From a virus, in the IMG/VR virus record IMGVR_UViG_3300032291_001968, positions 1 through 27,716 of that record: a stretch of 27,716 nt of DNA, one strand, 5' to 3'. A program made the translations under genes and the position numbers. Under the pieces are notes generated by a model, which worked only from the letters and a program-made list of their open reading frames with translations, searched no databases and was not told the DNA's origin. Positions 6,396 through 12,896 of the stretch are shown piece after piece (position 1 is the stretch's first letter; each line of letters starts with the position of its first letter).

Positions 6396-6694
6396 TCAGC
6401 GGTGAACAGCTGCGCGACCAGGGCATCACGCTGGTCCTCGACAACGCTGCTGACTGGGCGCTGGTGTCACAAGTCAACTTCACCTTCTGGCTTGAGCATG
6501 TGGCTCCCACAGAGTTCAGCATTGAAGACTTCCGCATCTACGCGGCCAAGAACGGCATGCCAGAGCCGCACCACCCCAACGCCTGGGGCGCAATGAGCAA
6601 ACGCTTTTCTCACCTAATCCAGCCAGTTGGCTACACACAGAGCCGGCGCCCCGCTGCTCACTCTCGTTTAACTCGTACTTATAAAAGGGCCTGA
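6392..6694 (+). CDS. Conserved phage protein (100 aa)
   Basis: The 100-residue product begins MISGEQLRDQGITLVLDNA and contains FSIEDFRIYAAKNGMPEPHHPNAWGAMSKRF, a pattern seen in uncharacterised phage proteins of recombination/replication operons. The C-terminus is basic (RRPAAHSRLTRTYKRA) and could contact nucleic acid. A helix-turn-helix-like region around FSIEDFRIYAAKNG is possible. No enzymatic motif is visible. The start overlaps the previous stop by four bases. Confidence 0.6.
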   Translation: MISGEQLRDQGITLVLDNAADWALVSQVNFTFWLEHVAPTEFSIEDFRIYAAKNGMPEPHHPNAWGAMSKRFSHLIQPVGYTQSRRPAAHSRLTRTYKRA

Positions 6695-6696
6695 TC

Positions 6697-6768
6697 ATGG
6701 CATTCGACTCTCTCTATCTAATTTTTCTTGCGCTGTGCTTTATCGCTGGCGTTCTCATTGCCAAATAA
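6697..6768 (+). CDS. Tiny single-pass membrane protein (23 aa)
   Basis: The frame encodes a 23-residue peptide that is nearly all one hydrophobic helix, ending GVLIAK. It starts two bases after the stop of the preceding gene in the TGATCATG context that also precedes the genes at 254 and 8010. Its first four codons (MAFD) match the start of the next gene, possibly a remnant of a local duplication. Whether it is a functional micro-protein or a coupling leader is unresolved. Confidence 0.35.
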   Translation: MAFDSLYLIFLALCFIAGVLIAK

Positions 6769-6779
6769 AGGAAACAAAC

Positions 6780-7523
6780 ATGGCATTCGATCTCTCATCC
6801 ATATCGCGCACAAAGCGCATGCGCGCTCCCAAAATTGTCATTGCCGGCCCAGGCAAGATCGGCAAGACAACCTTTGCTTCTCAGGCGCCAAACGCTGTCG
6901 GCATCTTGACTGAGGACGGCGCTGACGCGGTCGATGCTTCGGCCTTCCCGTTGTGTTCTTCGCTATCCGATGTCTATTCAGCAATAGGAACGCTGCTCAA
7001 AGACAAGCACGACTTTGAGTCTGTCTTTTTGGATTCCCTTGACTGGCTTGAGCCGCTGCTGCACCAGCATGTGTGCGAGGCCAACAAGTGGGCATCGATC
7101 GAGGCGCCTGGTTACGGCAAGGGCTACATCGCTGCAGCTGAAGAGTGGCGCACGTTGCTCTCAGGCCTGGAGGCTCTTCGCGCTCAACGCAACATGGCCA
7201 TCATCTTGATCGCGCACGACAAGATCAAGCGCTTTGAGTCACCTCTGCATGAGGGCTACGACCAATACACATTGAAGCTGCACGACCGCGCTGGCGCTCT
7301 TGTCCAGGAATGGGCAGACGTCATTGGCTGGGCCAACTACCGCGTCGTGACTACGCAGTCCGATGCAGGCTACGGCAACAAAGAAACAAAGGCCCGCACT
7401 ACGGGCGAACGAATCCTTCACGTCGAACCGCACCCCGCTCACATGGGTGGAAACCGTTTCGGTTTGAAGAATATGCCTCTCAGCTGGGAAGCATTCGCTG
7501 CTGCACTTGCAGCCAACAACTAA
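6780..7523 (+). CDS. Sak4-type recombination ATPase
   Basis: The 247-residue protein has a RecA-like P-loop near the N-terminus (GPGKIGKTT, residues 23-31), a Walker B-like strand ending in aspartates (FESVFLDSLDWLEP) and a later MAIILIAHDKIK strand. This is the AAA_24/phage nucleotide-binding family that includes Sak4, which stimulates single-strand annealing in phage recombination. The single-strand-binding protein gene directly downstream supports this. The ATG at 6780 (preceded by AAAGGAAAC) was chosen over the upstream in-frame start, which would overlap the tiny membrane-protein frame. Confidence 0.85.
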   Translation: MAFDLSSISRTKRMRAPKIVIAGPGKIGKTTFASQAPNAVGILTEDGADAVDASAFPLCSSLSDVYSAIGTLLKDKHDFESVFLDSLDWLEPLLHQHVCEANKWASIEAPGYGKGYIAAAEEWRTLLSGLEALRAQRNMAIILIAHDKIKRFESPLHEGYDQYTLKLHDRAGALVQEWADVIGWANYRVVTTQSDAGYGNKETKARTTGERILHVEPHPAHMGGNRFGLKNMPLSWEAFAAALAANN

Positions 7524-7545
7524 GCCATCAACCAGGAGAAACAAC

Positions 7546-8007
7546 ATGGCCTTATTCAACTTCAACGCTGCCACTGTCGAACCAATGCAAGCGCGCTCAT
7601 TTGAGCCGCTGCCAAAAGGCGACTACGAAATGATGATCGTCAAATCAGACGTCAAGCCAACGCAGGCCGGCACTGGTCACTACATCGAGCTTGAGATGCA
7701 CGTCCTGAACGGTGAGCACTCAGGCCGCCGCCACTGGGAGCGCTTGAATGTAGACAACCCAAACAAGACAGCGCAAGACATCGCCAACGCGGCCCTGGCC
7801 TCTCTTTGCTATGCCATCGGCATCGAGGACATGACCGAGACAGAGCAGCTGCATGACCAGCCGTTTGTTGCGCATGTGGAGATCGACAAGAAAGATCCAA
7901 CACGCAACCGCGTCATGGGTTATGCCACCGCAGGCGCGCCAGCACCTAAAGCAGCGCCAGCAGCACGTCCCGCGGCTGCAGCTCCAGCTAAGAAGCCCTG
8001 GGGTTGA
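7546..8007 (+). CDS. DUF669-type single-strand DNA-binding protein
   Basis: The 153-residue product starts MALFNFNAATVEP and continues with LPKGDYEMMIVKSDVKPTQAGTGHYIELEMHVLNGEHSGRRHWERLNV, the hallmark of the DUF669 family of phage proteins thought to bind single-stranded DNA. The C-terminal ~25 residues are an Ala/Pro linker ending KKPWG, which recalls a flexible SSB tail although it is basic instead of acidic. AGGAGAAAC precedes the ATG. The upstream in-frame start at 7507 lies inside the Sak4 gene and was rejected. It works presumably with the Sak4-like ATPase and the nuclease. Confidence 0.85.
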   Translation: MALFNFNAATVEPMQARSFEPLPKGDYEMMIVKSDVKPTQAGTGHYIELEMHVLNGEHSGRRHWERLNVDNPNKTAQDIANAALASLCYAIGIEDMTETEQLHDQPFVAHVEIDKKDPTRNRVMGYATAGAPAPKAAPAARPAAAAPAKKPWG

Positions 8008-8009
8008 TC

Positions 8010-9194
8010 ATGGCGCGAGTGCCCGAGTCACAGCACACAACGGCCACCGCCATCGTGCGGTGGTACGAGAGCAAGCCACAAGAGCACCGCCCTCACATGG
8101 GCGCGTCTCTGATTGGCCACCAATGCAATCGCTACATCTGGCTGACATGGCGCTGGGCGCTCAAGCCTGAATTCTCAGGCCGCATGCTGCGCTTGTTCAG
8201 CACCGGCCAGCGCGAGGAATCTCGCCTGATTGAAGAGCTGCGCGGCATCGGCGCGACTGTGTGGGACCGTGATCCAGACACTGGTGAACAGTTTCGCGTG
8301 TCGGCCTGCAATGGCCACTTCGGTGGCTCACTCGATGGCGTTGGCAAAGGTTTGCCAGAGGCGCCAAAGTCACCTTGCGTGCTCGAGTTCAAGACACACA
8401 ACGACAAGTCATTCAATGACCTGTGCAGCAAGAAAGTGCAAGGCGCAAAGCCTCAGCACTACGACCAGATGACGGTCTACATGGGGCTGATGGAGATCGA
8501 TCGCGCCATGTACATGGGCGTTAACAAAAACAACGACGACGTCTACTGCGAGTGGGTCCATTTTGACAAGGACCACTTTGCAGTGCTGATGGATCGCGCA
8601 CAGCACCTGATTGAGCAGACAGCATCACCAGAGCCACTGAGCCGCGACCCAAGCTACTACATCTGCAAGATGTGCAGCTTTCACAAACACTGTCATGGTG
8701 GCCTGGCTGCCGAGATGAACTGCCGCACATGTTGCCATTCCTCACCCGTTGAAAACGCGGCGTGGCAATGCGTGAAGTTCAGCAAGCAGCTGACTGACAA
8801 AGCGCAGCGCGCAGGCTGTGAGGCTCACCTGATGATCCCCTCATTGATTCCCTACGCGGAAGCAATCGACGGCGGCGAGTCATGGATTGCCTACAAGCAC
8901 CGCGAGACTGGTGCGACTTTTGTGAATGGCCAAGAGACGATTCAAGAGTACGGCCAGAGCTTTTCGAGCAAAGAGCTGCAATTGTGTCCAGGCACATTGA
9001 TCTCTGAAGTGGCCGCGCTCAAGGAACAGTTTCCAGGCAGCACGGTTGCGAGCGGCAGCTTGACCATATTTGACGATCTGGCCACGCACCCTGATGACAT
9101 CCCAGTCAAGAAGGACAACCCGACCAAGGCAGAAGCCAGGCGCAAGACAAGCGCTGCAGTTGAGGCAATGAAACGTTTCGGAGAGACGCGATGA
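8010..9194 (+). CDS. PD-(D/E)XK nuclease with Fe-S cysteine pattern (Cas4/RecB-like)
   Basis: The 394-residue protein shows a PD-(D/E)XK core: Asp109 in GSLDG, and Glu126 and Lys128 in VLEFK, followed by QHYDQMTVYM, the RecB/Cas4-type QxxxY-like motif. Cys39, Cys219, Cys222 and Cys228 (CKMCSFHKHC) match the spacing of the 4Fe-4S site in Cas4/AddB-type nucleases. A further Cys-rich stretch (CRTCCHSS) follows, and the C-terminal ~110 residues form an extra domain. It is probably the exonuclease that produces the single strands used by the Sak4/SSB pair. The ATG at 8010 lies two bases after the SSB stop; a TTG at 8004 is an alternative start. Confidence 0.85.
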   Translation: MARVPESQHTTATAIVRWYESKPQEHRPHMGASLIGHQCNRYIWLTWRWALKPEFSGRMLRLFSTGQREESRLIEELRGIGATVWDRDPDTGEQFRVSACNGHFGGSLDGVGKGLPEAPKSPCVLEFKTHNDKSFNDLCSKKVQGAKPQHYDQMTVYMGLMEIDRAMYMGVNKNNDDVYCEWVHFDKDHFAVLMDRAQHLIEQTASPEPLSRDPSYYICKMCSFHKHCHGGLAAEMNCRTCCHSSPVENAAWQCVKFSKQLTDKAQRAGCEAHLMIPSLIPYAEAIDGGESWIAYKHRETGATFVNGQETIQEYGQSFSSKELQLCPGTLISEVAALKEQFPGSTVASGSLTIFDDLATHPDDIPVKKDNPTKAEARRKTSAAVEAMKRFGETR

Positions 9195-9304
9195 TCAAGA
9201 ATGTCTGCATCTATGTGAGCCTGTGGTGTGCCAGCCTGGTCATCATTGGCTTGATTGCGAAGGCCACTTACTACGTCTTCATGTTGGGGTGGAACGCGCT
9301 GTGA
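9191..9304 (+). CDS. Small single-pass membrane protein (37 aa)
   Basis: The 37-residue frame overlaps the nuclease stop (ATGA) and its own stop overlaps the GTG of the HNH gene (GTGA). It encodes a single hydrophobic helix (CIYVSLWCASLVIIGLIAKATYYVF). No family is recognised. The exact double overlap in a tightly packed operon is the main support. Confidence 0.5.
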   Translation: MIKNVCIYVSLWCASLVIIGLIAKATYYVFMLGWNAL

Positions 9305-9801
9305 CCATCATCGACATGATCAAAGAACGCACGGTTGAAGTGGGCGATTGCTGGGAGTGGCAAGGAGCTTTGCAGGCGTGTGGAACAACACCCACGATTC
9401 GTCACAAGCAGCGGACCATGTCTGTGCGTCGATTGATCATGGAGGTGCAGGGCTATTCGCTTGAAAGCAAAGTTGCCACATGCACATGCGGCAATCACTT
9501 GTGCGTCAATCCTGAGCATGTGGAAATCATCACCAGGAAGAAACTCACAAAGCGAGTCGCATCACAAATCAGGCGCTCAGTCAGCGTGATTCGCATGGCC
9601 AAGATTTCATCAGTGGCGCGTCAACACGCAAAGCTCAATGAGCAGCTGGCTGAAGAGATCAGGCAGGCCGATGGCACACAGCGCGAGATCGCCAAACGCT
9701 TTGGCGTGAGCCAGGCAACAGTCAGCGTGATCAAGCGCGGCAAGACCTGGCGCGACTACAACAACCCTTTCGCTCAGCTTATTGGAGCAAGTAACAAATG
9801 A
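9301..9801 (+). CDS. HNH endonuclease with C-terminal helix-turn-helix
   Basis: The 166-residue product has CWEWQG near residues 17-22 and the HNH motif CTCGNHLCVNPEHV at 61-74 (His66, Asn70, His73, with Cys61, Cys63 and Cys68 as likely structural metal ligands). This is the HNH_3-type phage nuclease layout. The last ~50 residues form a resolvase/sigma-like helix-turn-helix (REIAKRFGVSQATVSVIKRGKTW), probably for DNA targeting as in free-standing homing endonucleases. The GTG start overlaps the previous stop. An upstream in-frame GTG (9223) would cover the membrane-protein gene and was rejected. It may be a mobile nuclease or a recombination accessory. Confidence 0.8.
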   Translation: MTIIDMIKERTVEVGDCWEWQGALQACGTTPTIRHKQRTMSVRRLIMEVQGYSLESKVATCTCGNHLCVNPEHVEIITRKKLTKRVASQIRRSVSVIRMAKISSVARQHAKLNEQLAEEIRQADGTQREIAKRFGVSQATVSVIKRGKTWRDYNNPFAQLIGASNK

Positions 9802-10016
9802 AAAACCAACCAGCGTTCCCAAGACCAGCCTCAGCAGCACATGCGCATGGCATGCACAGTCCTCAAGAAGGCATGACCTTGCGTGACTACTTTGCGGCTA
9901 AGGCGATGCAAGGCATGTTTGCAAGCGGTAATTTGCCACAGTCAGTGCAAGACGATGAGCTTGCTTTTGCCGCCTACAACATGGCAGACGCAATGCTGAA
10001 AGCGAGGGAAGCATGA
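9798..10016 (+). CDS. Small conserved phage protein (72 aa)
   Basis: The 72-residue product has the pattern GMTLRDYFAAKAMQGMFA...AAYNMADAMLKARE, which I recognise from short uncharacterised proteins present in many proteobacterial phages. It is predicted to be helical in its second half. It is coupled by ATGA overlaps to the HNH gene before it and the RuvC-like gene after it. Function unknown. Confidence 0.75.
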   Translation: MKNQPAFPRPASAAHAHGMHSPQEGMTLRDYFAAKAMQGMFASGNLPQSVQDDELAFAAYNMADAMLKAREA

Positions 10017-10489
10017 GCTTCATCATTGGCATCGATCCAGGCGCGTCCGGCGCCGTTGCGATCCTGGAGAAGAGCGGAAAGCTGGTCCATGTCTTTGACA
10101 TGCCATCAGTCGAAGTCATGGCAGGTGGCAAAGCTAAAAAACGAGTGAGCCCTGAGATGCTGGCCGCCGAGCTCAAGCTCTACGCCGACCAGGGCGCCAC
10201 AGCTGTGGTCGAGCAAGTGGGCGCGATGCCTGGCCAGGGCGTGAGCTCCATGTTTGCCTTTGGTGAATCGTTTGGCTTGGCCAAGGGAGTCCTGGCCGGC
10301 CTGGGCATCCCGACCAGCACGGTGACGCCTGGTAAGTGGAAAAAAGCAATGGGAGTCAACGCAGGCAAGGACGGCAGCCGGGCCAAGGCAGCGCAGCTGT
10401 GGCCTACCCAGGCGGGCGAGTTCAAGCGCGTCAAGGACGATGGCCGCGCCGAGGCAGCGCTAATTGCCGAATGGAGCCGTCTTAACTGA
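10013..10489 (+). CDS. RuvC-like Holliday junction resolvase
   Basis: The 158-residue protein keeps the RuvC acidic residues: Asp8 in GIDPG, Glu67 in VVEQV, and a C-terminal DDGRAEAALIAEW (Asp142, Asp143, Glu147). Its length is close to that of bacterial RuvC (about 170). It should cut four-way junctions left by the upstream recombination proteins, or resolve DNA before packaging. It is the last gene of the rightward operon; the integrase that follows has a separate promoter. Confidence 0.9.
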   Translation: MSFIIGIDPGASGAVAILEKSGKLVHVFDMPSVEVMAGGKAKKRVSPEMLAAELKLYADQGATAVVEQVGAMPGQGVSSMFAFGESFGLAKGVLAGLGIPTSTVTPGKWKKAMGVNAGKDGSRAKAAQLWPTQAGEFKRVKDDGRAEAALIAEWSRLN

Positions 10490-10495
10490 CACATG

Positions 10496-10530
10496 TTGAC
10501 ATTTCCGATGATAGTTGAGACAATCTCAAC
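10496..10530 (+). promoter_or_regulatory. Integrase promoter with overlapping palindromic operator
   Basis: A perfect -35 TTGACA (10496-10501) is 17 bp from GACAAT (10519-10524). The perfect dyad GTTGAGA-CAA-TCTCAAC (10514-10530) covers the whole -10. The site resembles the dyad at 4881-4896 in the immunity region. A bound repressor would block transcription of the integrase gene, whose ATG is at 10554. Confidence 0.65.
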
Positions 10531-10553
10531 ATCAAATTAAGGAGTTCCAAAAA

Positions 10554-11510
10554 ATGGCACTTATTCTCAGAGGCGACAACTATTGGATGGACGTCCAGAT
10601 CAATGGCAAGCGTTTGCGTGAATCACTCAAGACCGGCGACAAGAAGCTGGCCCAGCAGCTGCACGACATGCGCAAGGCTGAGCTCTGGCGCGAGGGCGTA
10701 CTGAAGGAGAAGCCCAAGAAGACATTCAAGGAGGCCTGCGCACGCTGGGTGGTCGAGCGCGCACACAAGCGCTCACTGCCTGATGACGAGCTCAAGATCA
10801 AGTTTCTCCTCCCAAAGATAGGCACTGTGCTGCTGTCTGAGCTCACTCGAGACAAGATCGAAAGCGTGCTGCCCAAGGAGGTTGCAGGCGCCACCAGGAA
10901 CCGCTACCGCGCCCTGATTCGGGCCATGCTGCGTGCTGCTGAGCGCGAGTGGGACTGGCTTGACCGCGCCCCCATCCTCAGAACAGAGGCAGAGCCAAAG
11001 CGCCGCGTCGCATATCTGACACGCGAGCAAGCCGAGGTTTTGATCGCTTGTCTCCCGGAAAAGTATCGGATGCCAGTCCGTTTCGCTTTACTCACCGGGT
11101 TGAGAAGATCGAATGTTTTTGGTTTGACCTGGGAGGCTGTAGATCTGGCCAACAGCATGGTGCATGTGGCCGAGGAAGACGCCAAAGCTGGCCAGCGCAT
11201 CCTGGTCCCGCTCAACAAGTCGGCCAAGGCACTTCTGGAATCCTTCCCTGAGCCCCGCAAAGGCCGCGTGTGGGGCGATATGGACCGCGTCTGGGCCAAC
11301 ACCTGGACAGGCGCCTGCAAGCGCGCTGGCGTGCCTGGCTTTAGGTTCCATGATTTGCGCCACACCTGGGCGTCTTGGCATGCGATGGCCGGAACTCCCC
11401 TGTCGGTGCTCCAGGAGCTGGGTGGATGGCATTCACATGAGATGGTTCAGCGCTACGCACACCTTTCGCCGGAGCATTTGGCGAACGCTGCCGAGCGGGT
11501 TAACTTCTGA
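10554..11510 (+). CDS. int: Tyrosine integrase
   Basis: The 318-residue site-specific recombinase has an N-terminal arm-binding-like region (LILRGDNYWMDVQINGKRLRESLKTGDKKLAQ), a SAM-like core-binding domain around residues 55-145, and a catalytic domain with Arg in TGLRRSN (about 183), HDLRH (His266, Arg269), the GGWHSH box (about 290) and the nucleophile Tyr301 in QRYAHL. The ATG at 10554 was chosen because AAGGAG lies upstream and the longer start at 10515 falls inside the operator. It catalyses integration and excision at attP, which lies immediately downstream. No excisionase gene was recognised. Confidence 0.95.
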   Translation: MALILRGDNYWMDVQINGKRLRESLKTGDKKLAQQLHDMRKAELWREGVLKEKPKKTFKEACARWVVERAHKRSLPDDELKIKFLLPKIGTVLLSELTRDKIESVLPKEVAGATRNRYRALIRAMLRAAEREWDWLDRAPILRTEAEPKRRVAYLTREQAEVLIACLPEKYRMPVRFALLTGLRRSNVFGLTWEAVDLANSMVHVAEEDAKAGQRILVPLNKSAKALLESFPEPRKGRVWGDMDRVWANTWTGACKRAGVPGFRFHDLRHTWASWHAMAGTPLSVLQELGGWHSHEMVQRYAHLSPEHLANAAERVNF

Positions 11511-11515
11511 TTTAC

Positions 11516-11532
11516 GGCACAAAAATGTCACA
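11516..11532 (+). repeat. Left copy of 17-bp direct repeat at attP
   Basis: GGCACAAAAATGTCACA occurs here and, identically and in the same orientation, at 11699-11715. The pair brackets the tRNA-like core. A third partial copy, TGTCACA, lies at 11685-11691. Arrangement and position suggest integrase arm-type binding sites. Confidence 0.7.
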
Positions 11533-11579
11533 ACAACCAGAAAATCAAAACTCTAAAACGCTGAGAACCGCATAAACAT

Positions 11580-11628
11580 TGGGGTGGCTGATGGGGCTCG
11601 AACCCACGACAACAGGAATCACAATCTG
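11580..11628 (-). other. attP: attP core: 3' half of tRNA-His(GTG)
   Basis: On the minus strand the 49 bases read from an anticodon loop TTGTGAT through a T-arm (GGGTTCGAGCCCC) and the 3' acceptor strand ATCAGCCACC to CCCA. This is the 3' half of a betaproteobacterial tRNA-His with anticodon GTG. The 5' half is missing and the anticodon stem does not close, so it is not a functional tRNA gene. Its position just after the integrase gene, between direct repeats, identifies it as the phage attachment core. Integration would restore the host tRNA 3' end. Confidence 0.85.
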
Positions 11629-11635
11629 AATATAC

Positions 11636-11661
11636 CAAAAAAAGCCCCCAATTACGGGGGC
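11636..11661 (-). terminator. Terminator at the end of the leftward late operon
   Basis: Read leftward, the stem GCCCCC (11661-11656) / GGGGGC (11649-11644) with a six-base loop is followed by seven T. It lies about 55 bp past the lysozyme stop and inside attP. It probably also keeps late transcripts from running antisense into the integrase gene. Confidence 0.85.
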
Positions 11662-11698
11662 AAAGGTGCAGATGGCAACTGCTCTGTCACAAACGAAT

Positions 11699-11715
11699 GG
11701 CACAAAAATGTCACA
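11699..11715 (+). repeat. Right copy of 17-bp direct repeat at attP
   Basis: This is an exact copy of the repeat at 11516-11532. It ends one base before the stop codon of the lysozyme gene. See the left copy for the interpretation as arm sites. Confidence 0.7.
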
Positions 11716-11716
11716 T

Positions 11717-12244
11717 TTATTCTTCCTCGGTTTCCATCGAACTGAGGAACAAGGCCTTCTCTGCCTTGCGCCGCTTAACTAGGCCCGGCAATTCTTTGCC
11801 GCCGCCGCGAGTCCACTGCATGAAAGCCTCCGCAGCGCCCTCCCAATCCTTGCGCCCGATCTTCATCCGAATAGTGGAACGCTGAAAGTTTCCCAGCCCG
11901 GCATTGAACGCAAAGCTGGTACACGCGTCGAAAGCGCCTTGATTGCCAAGTAGATTGGGAGCAAGTCGTAGAACACCACGCTCAAAACTAGCGACGTCAC
12001 TTGCGAATAGCGCATCGATCTCCTGTTGACTCCAAACACGGCTGTCCTCCGGTCTTAGTGGGTGTTCCTTGCGGATCACGGGGCTGTGGATCTCCTTCAC
12101 CCGCACCATTGGCAGCCTGATCTGCTCCTGGTAGAGCACATGCCCCCAGCCGATCGTCCAGATGTGCGCGGGGCATAGGTATGGCCGGTTTCTGCAGCCC
12201 TCGTACTGGTGCATGAGATCTGCACCGGCCTTGCTCAATTTCAC
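11717..12244 (-). CDS. Endolysin, glycoside hydrolase family 24 lysozyme
   Basis: The 175-residue lysozyme has its catalytic Glu15 in YEGCR, Cys24 where T4 lysozyme has Asp20, and Thr30 in WTIGWGH, i.e. the E-8-(D/C)-5-T arrangement. It continues with the family motif AFDACTSFAFNAGLGNFQRST. It cleaves the murein glycan strands. There is no signal or SAR segment at the N-terminus, so release should depend on the holin-like protein upstream. The GTG start overlaps that gene's stop by four bases. It is the last gene of the late operon; the C-terminus ends in a run of acidic residues. Confidence 0.92.
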   Translation of the reverse strand: MKLSKAGADLMHQYEGCRNRPYLCPAHIWTIGWGHVLYQEQIRLPMVRVKEIHSPVIRKEHPLRPEDSRVWSQQEIDALFASDVASFERGVLRLAPNLLGNQGAFDACTSFAFNAGLGNFQRSTIRMKIGRKDWEGAAEAFMQWTRGGGKELPGLVKRRKAEKALFLSSMETEEE

Positions 12245-12744
12245 TTCTTGCTCCAGCTGCGTGAGCCAAACCAGAAGCCGATGATCCCGCCTAGCATGGC
12301 CATCTCGTCAGAGCTGAAGATGATGTCTGACAGGCGAATCAGGTCGTCCATGCTTTGAACCAGGCTAGGCCTGCTGTAGACATAGAAAGCGATCCAGGCG
12401 TTGATCGCGCAGAGCTCAAGCACAAAGATGTAAGTCACCATCGGGCGCACAGTGCCCACGAAGTTGACGACCCAGGTGCTGGCACGCTCTAGGACCTTCT
12501 TGTCGTGGTCATAGGCTGCCACAGTCATCTGCGCGTCGGTCTGCATGGCGATCTGATCGGTGCGGATCTCCTCGACCTTCTGCTGCGCTGCAAAGCCCTT
12601 GGCCGCCAGCTCGAGCTCACGTTCTGTCTGCACCCTGGCCAACGCCAGCTCATGCTTCTGGTCAGCTTTGTTCTGGAAGTAGTCCAGGAGCTTGGGAAGG
12701 CCTGAGATCAGCAGGCCGCCGAGGGTTGAGAACAGAGACAGCAT
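12241..12744 (-). CDS. Holin-like protein (3-TM type)
   Basis: The 167-residue product resembles the 'holin of 3 TMs' family. It has a hydrophobic/amphipathic start (MLSLFSTLGGLLISGLPKLL), then a charged coiled coil (about residues 22-80, rich in Gln/Glu/Lys), then hydrophobic segments around PMVTYIFVLELCAINAWIAFYVY and, near the C-terminus, MLGGIIGFWFGSRSW. It is expected to open the inner membrane for the downstream lysozyme. The four-base overlap with the lysozyme start supports the lysis role. Confidence 0.75.
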   Translation of the reverse strand: MLSLFSTLGGLLISGLPKLLDYFQNKADQKHELALARVQTERELELAAKGFAAQQKVEEIRTDQIAMQTDAQMTVAAYDHDKKVLERASTWVVNFVGTVRPMVTYIFVLELCAINAWIAFYVYSRPSLVQSMDDLIRLSDIIFSSDEMAMLGGIIGFWFGSRSWSKK

Positions 12745-12746
12745 TT

Positions 12747-12896
12747 TTAAAGTCCAATCTTTGCAAGTAGTAGGGTCACGATCTTGTTGGAGAGGTCGTC
12801 AGGCAGGAAGCGGAGCAGGCCCAGGAACCACCAAGCCGCCCAGCCGTAACAGAGCACTTTGCAAAACAGGTTGAATTGCTTCTGGTACTCATTCAT
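12747..12896 (-). CDS. Small membrane-associated protein (49 aa)
   Basis: The 49-residue frame lies between the coiled-coil membrane protein and the holin-like gene and overlaps the upstream stop by four bases. The product has an aromatic hydrophobic segment (FCKVLCYGWAAWWFLGLL) and an amphipathic C-terminal helix. It may be a second small holin or antiholin-type component; this is inferred from position only. No family is recognised. Confidence 0.5.
   Translation of the reverse strand: MNEYQKQFNLFCKVLCYGWAAWWFLGLLRFLPDDLSNKIVTLLLAKIGL

Noticed and set aside
11580-11628. Functional tRNA-His gene
   Set aside because: Only the part from the anticodon loop to the 3' CCA is present; the D-arm, the 5' acceptor strand and a closed anticodon stem are missing. 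It fits an attachment core, not a working tRNA.
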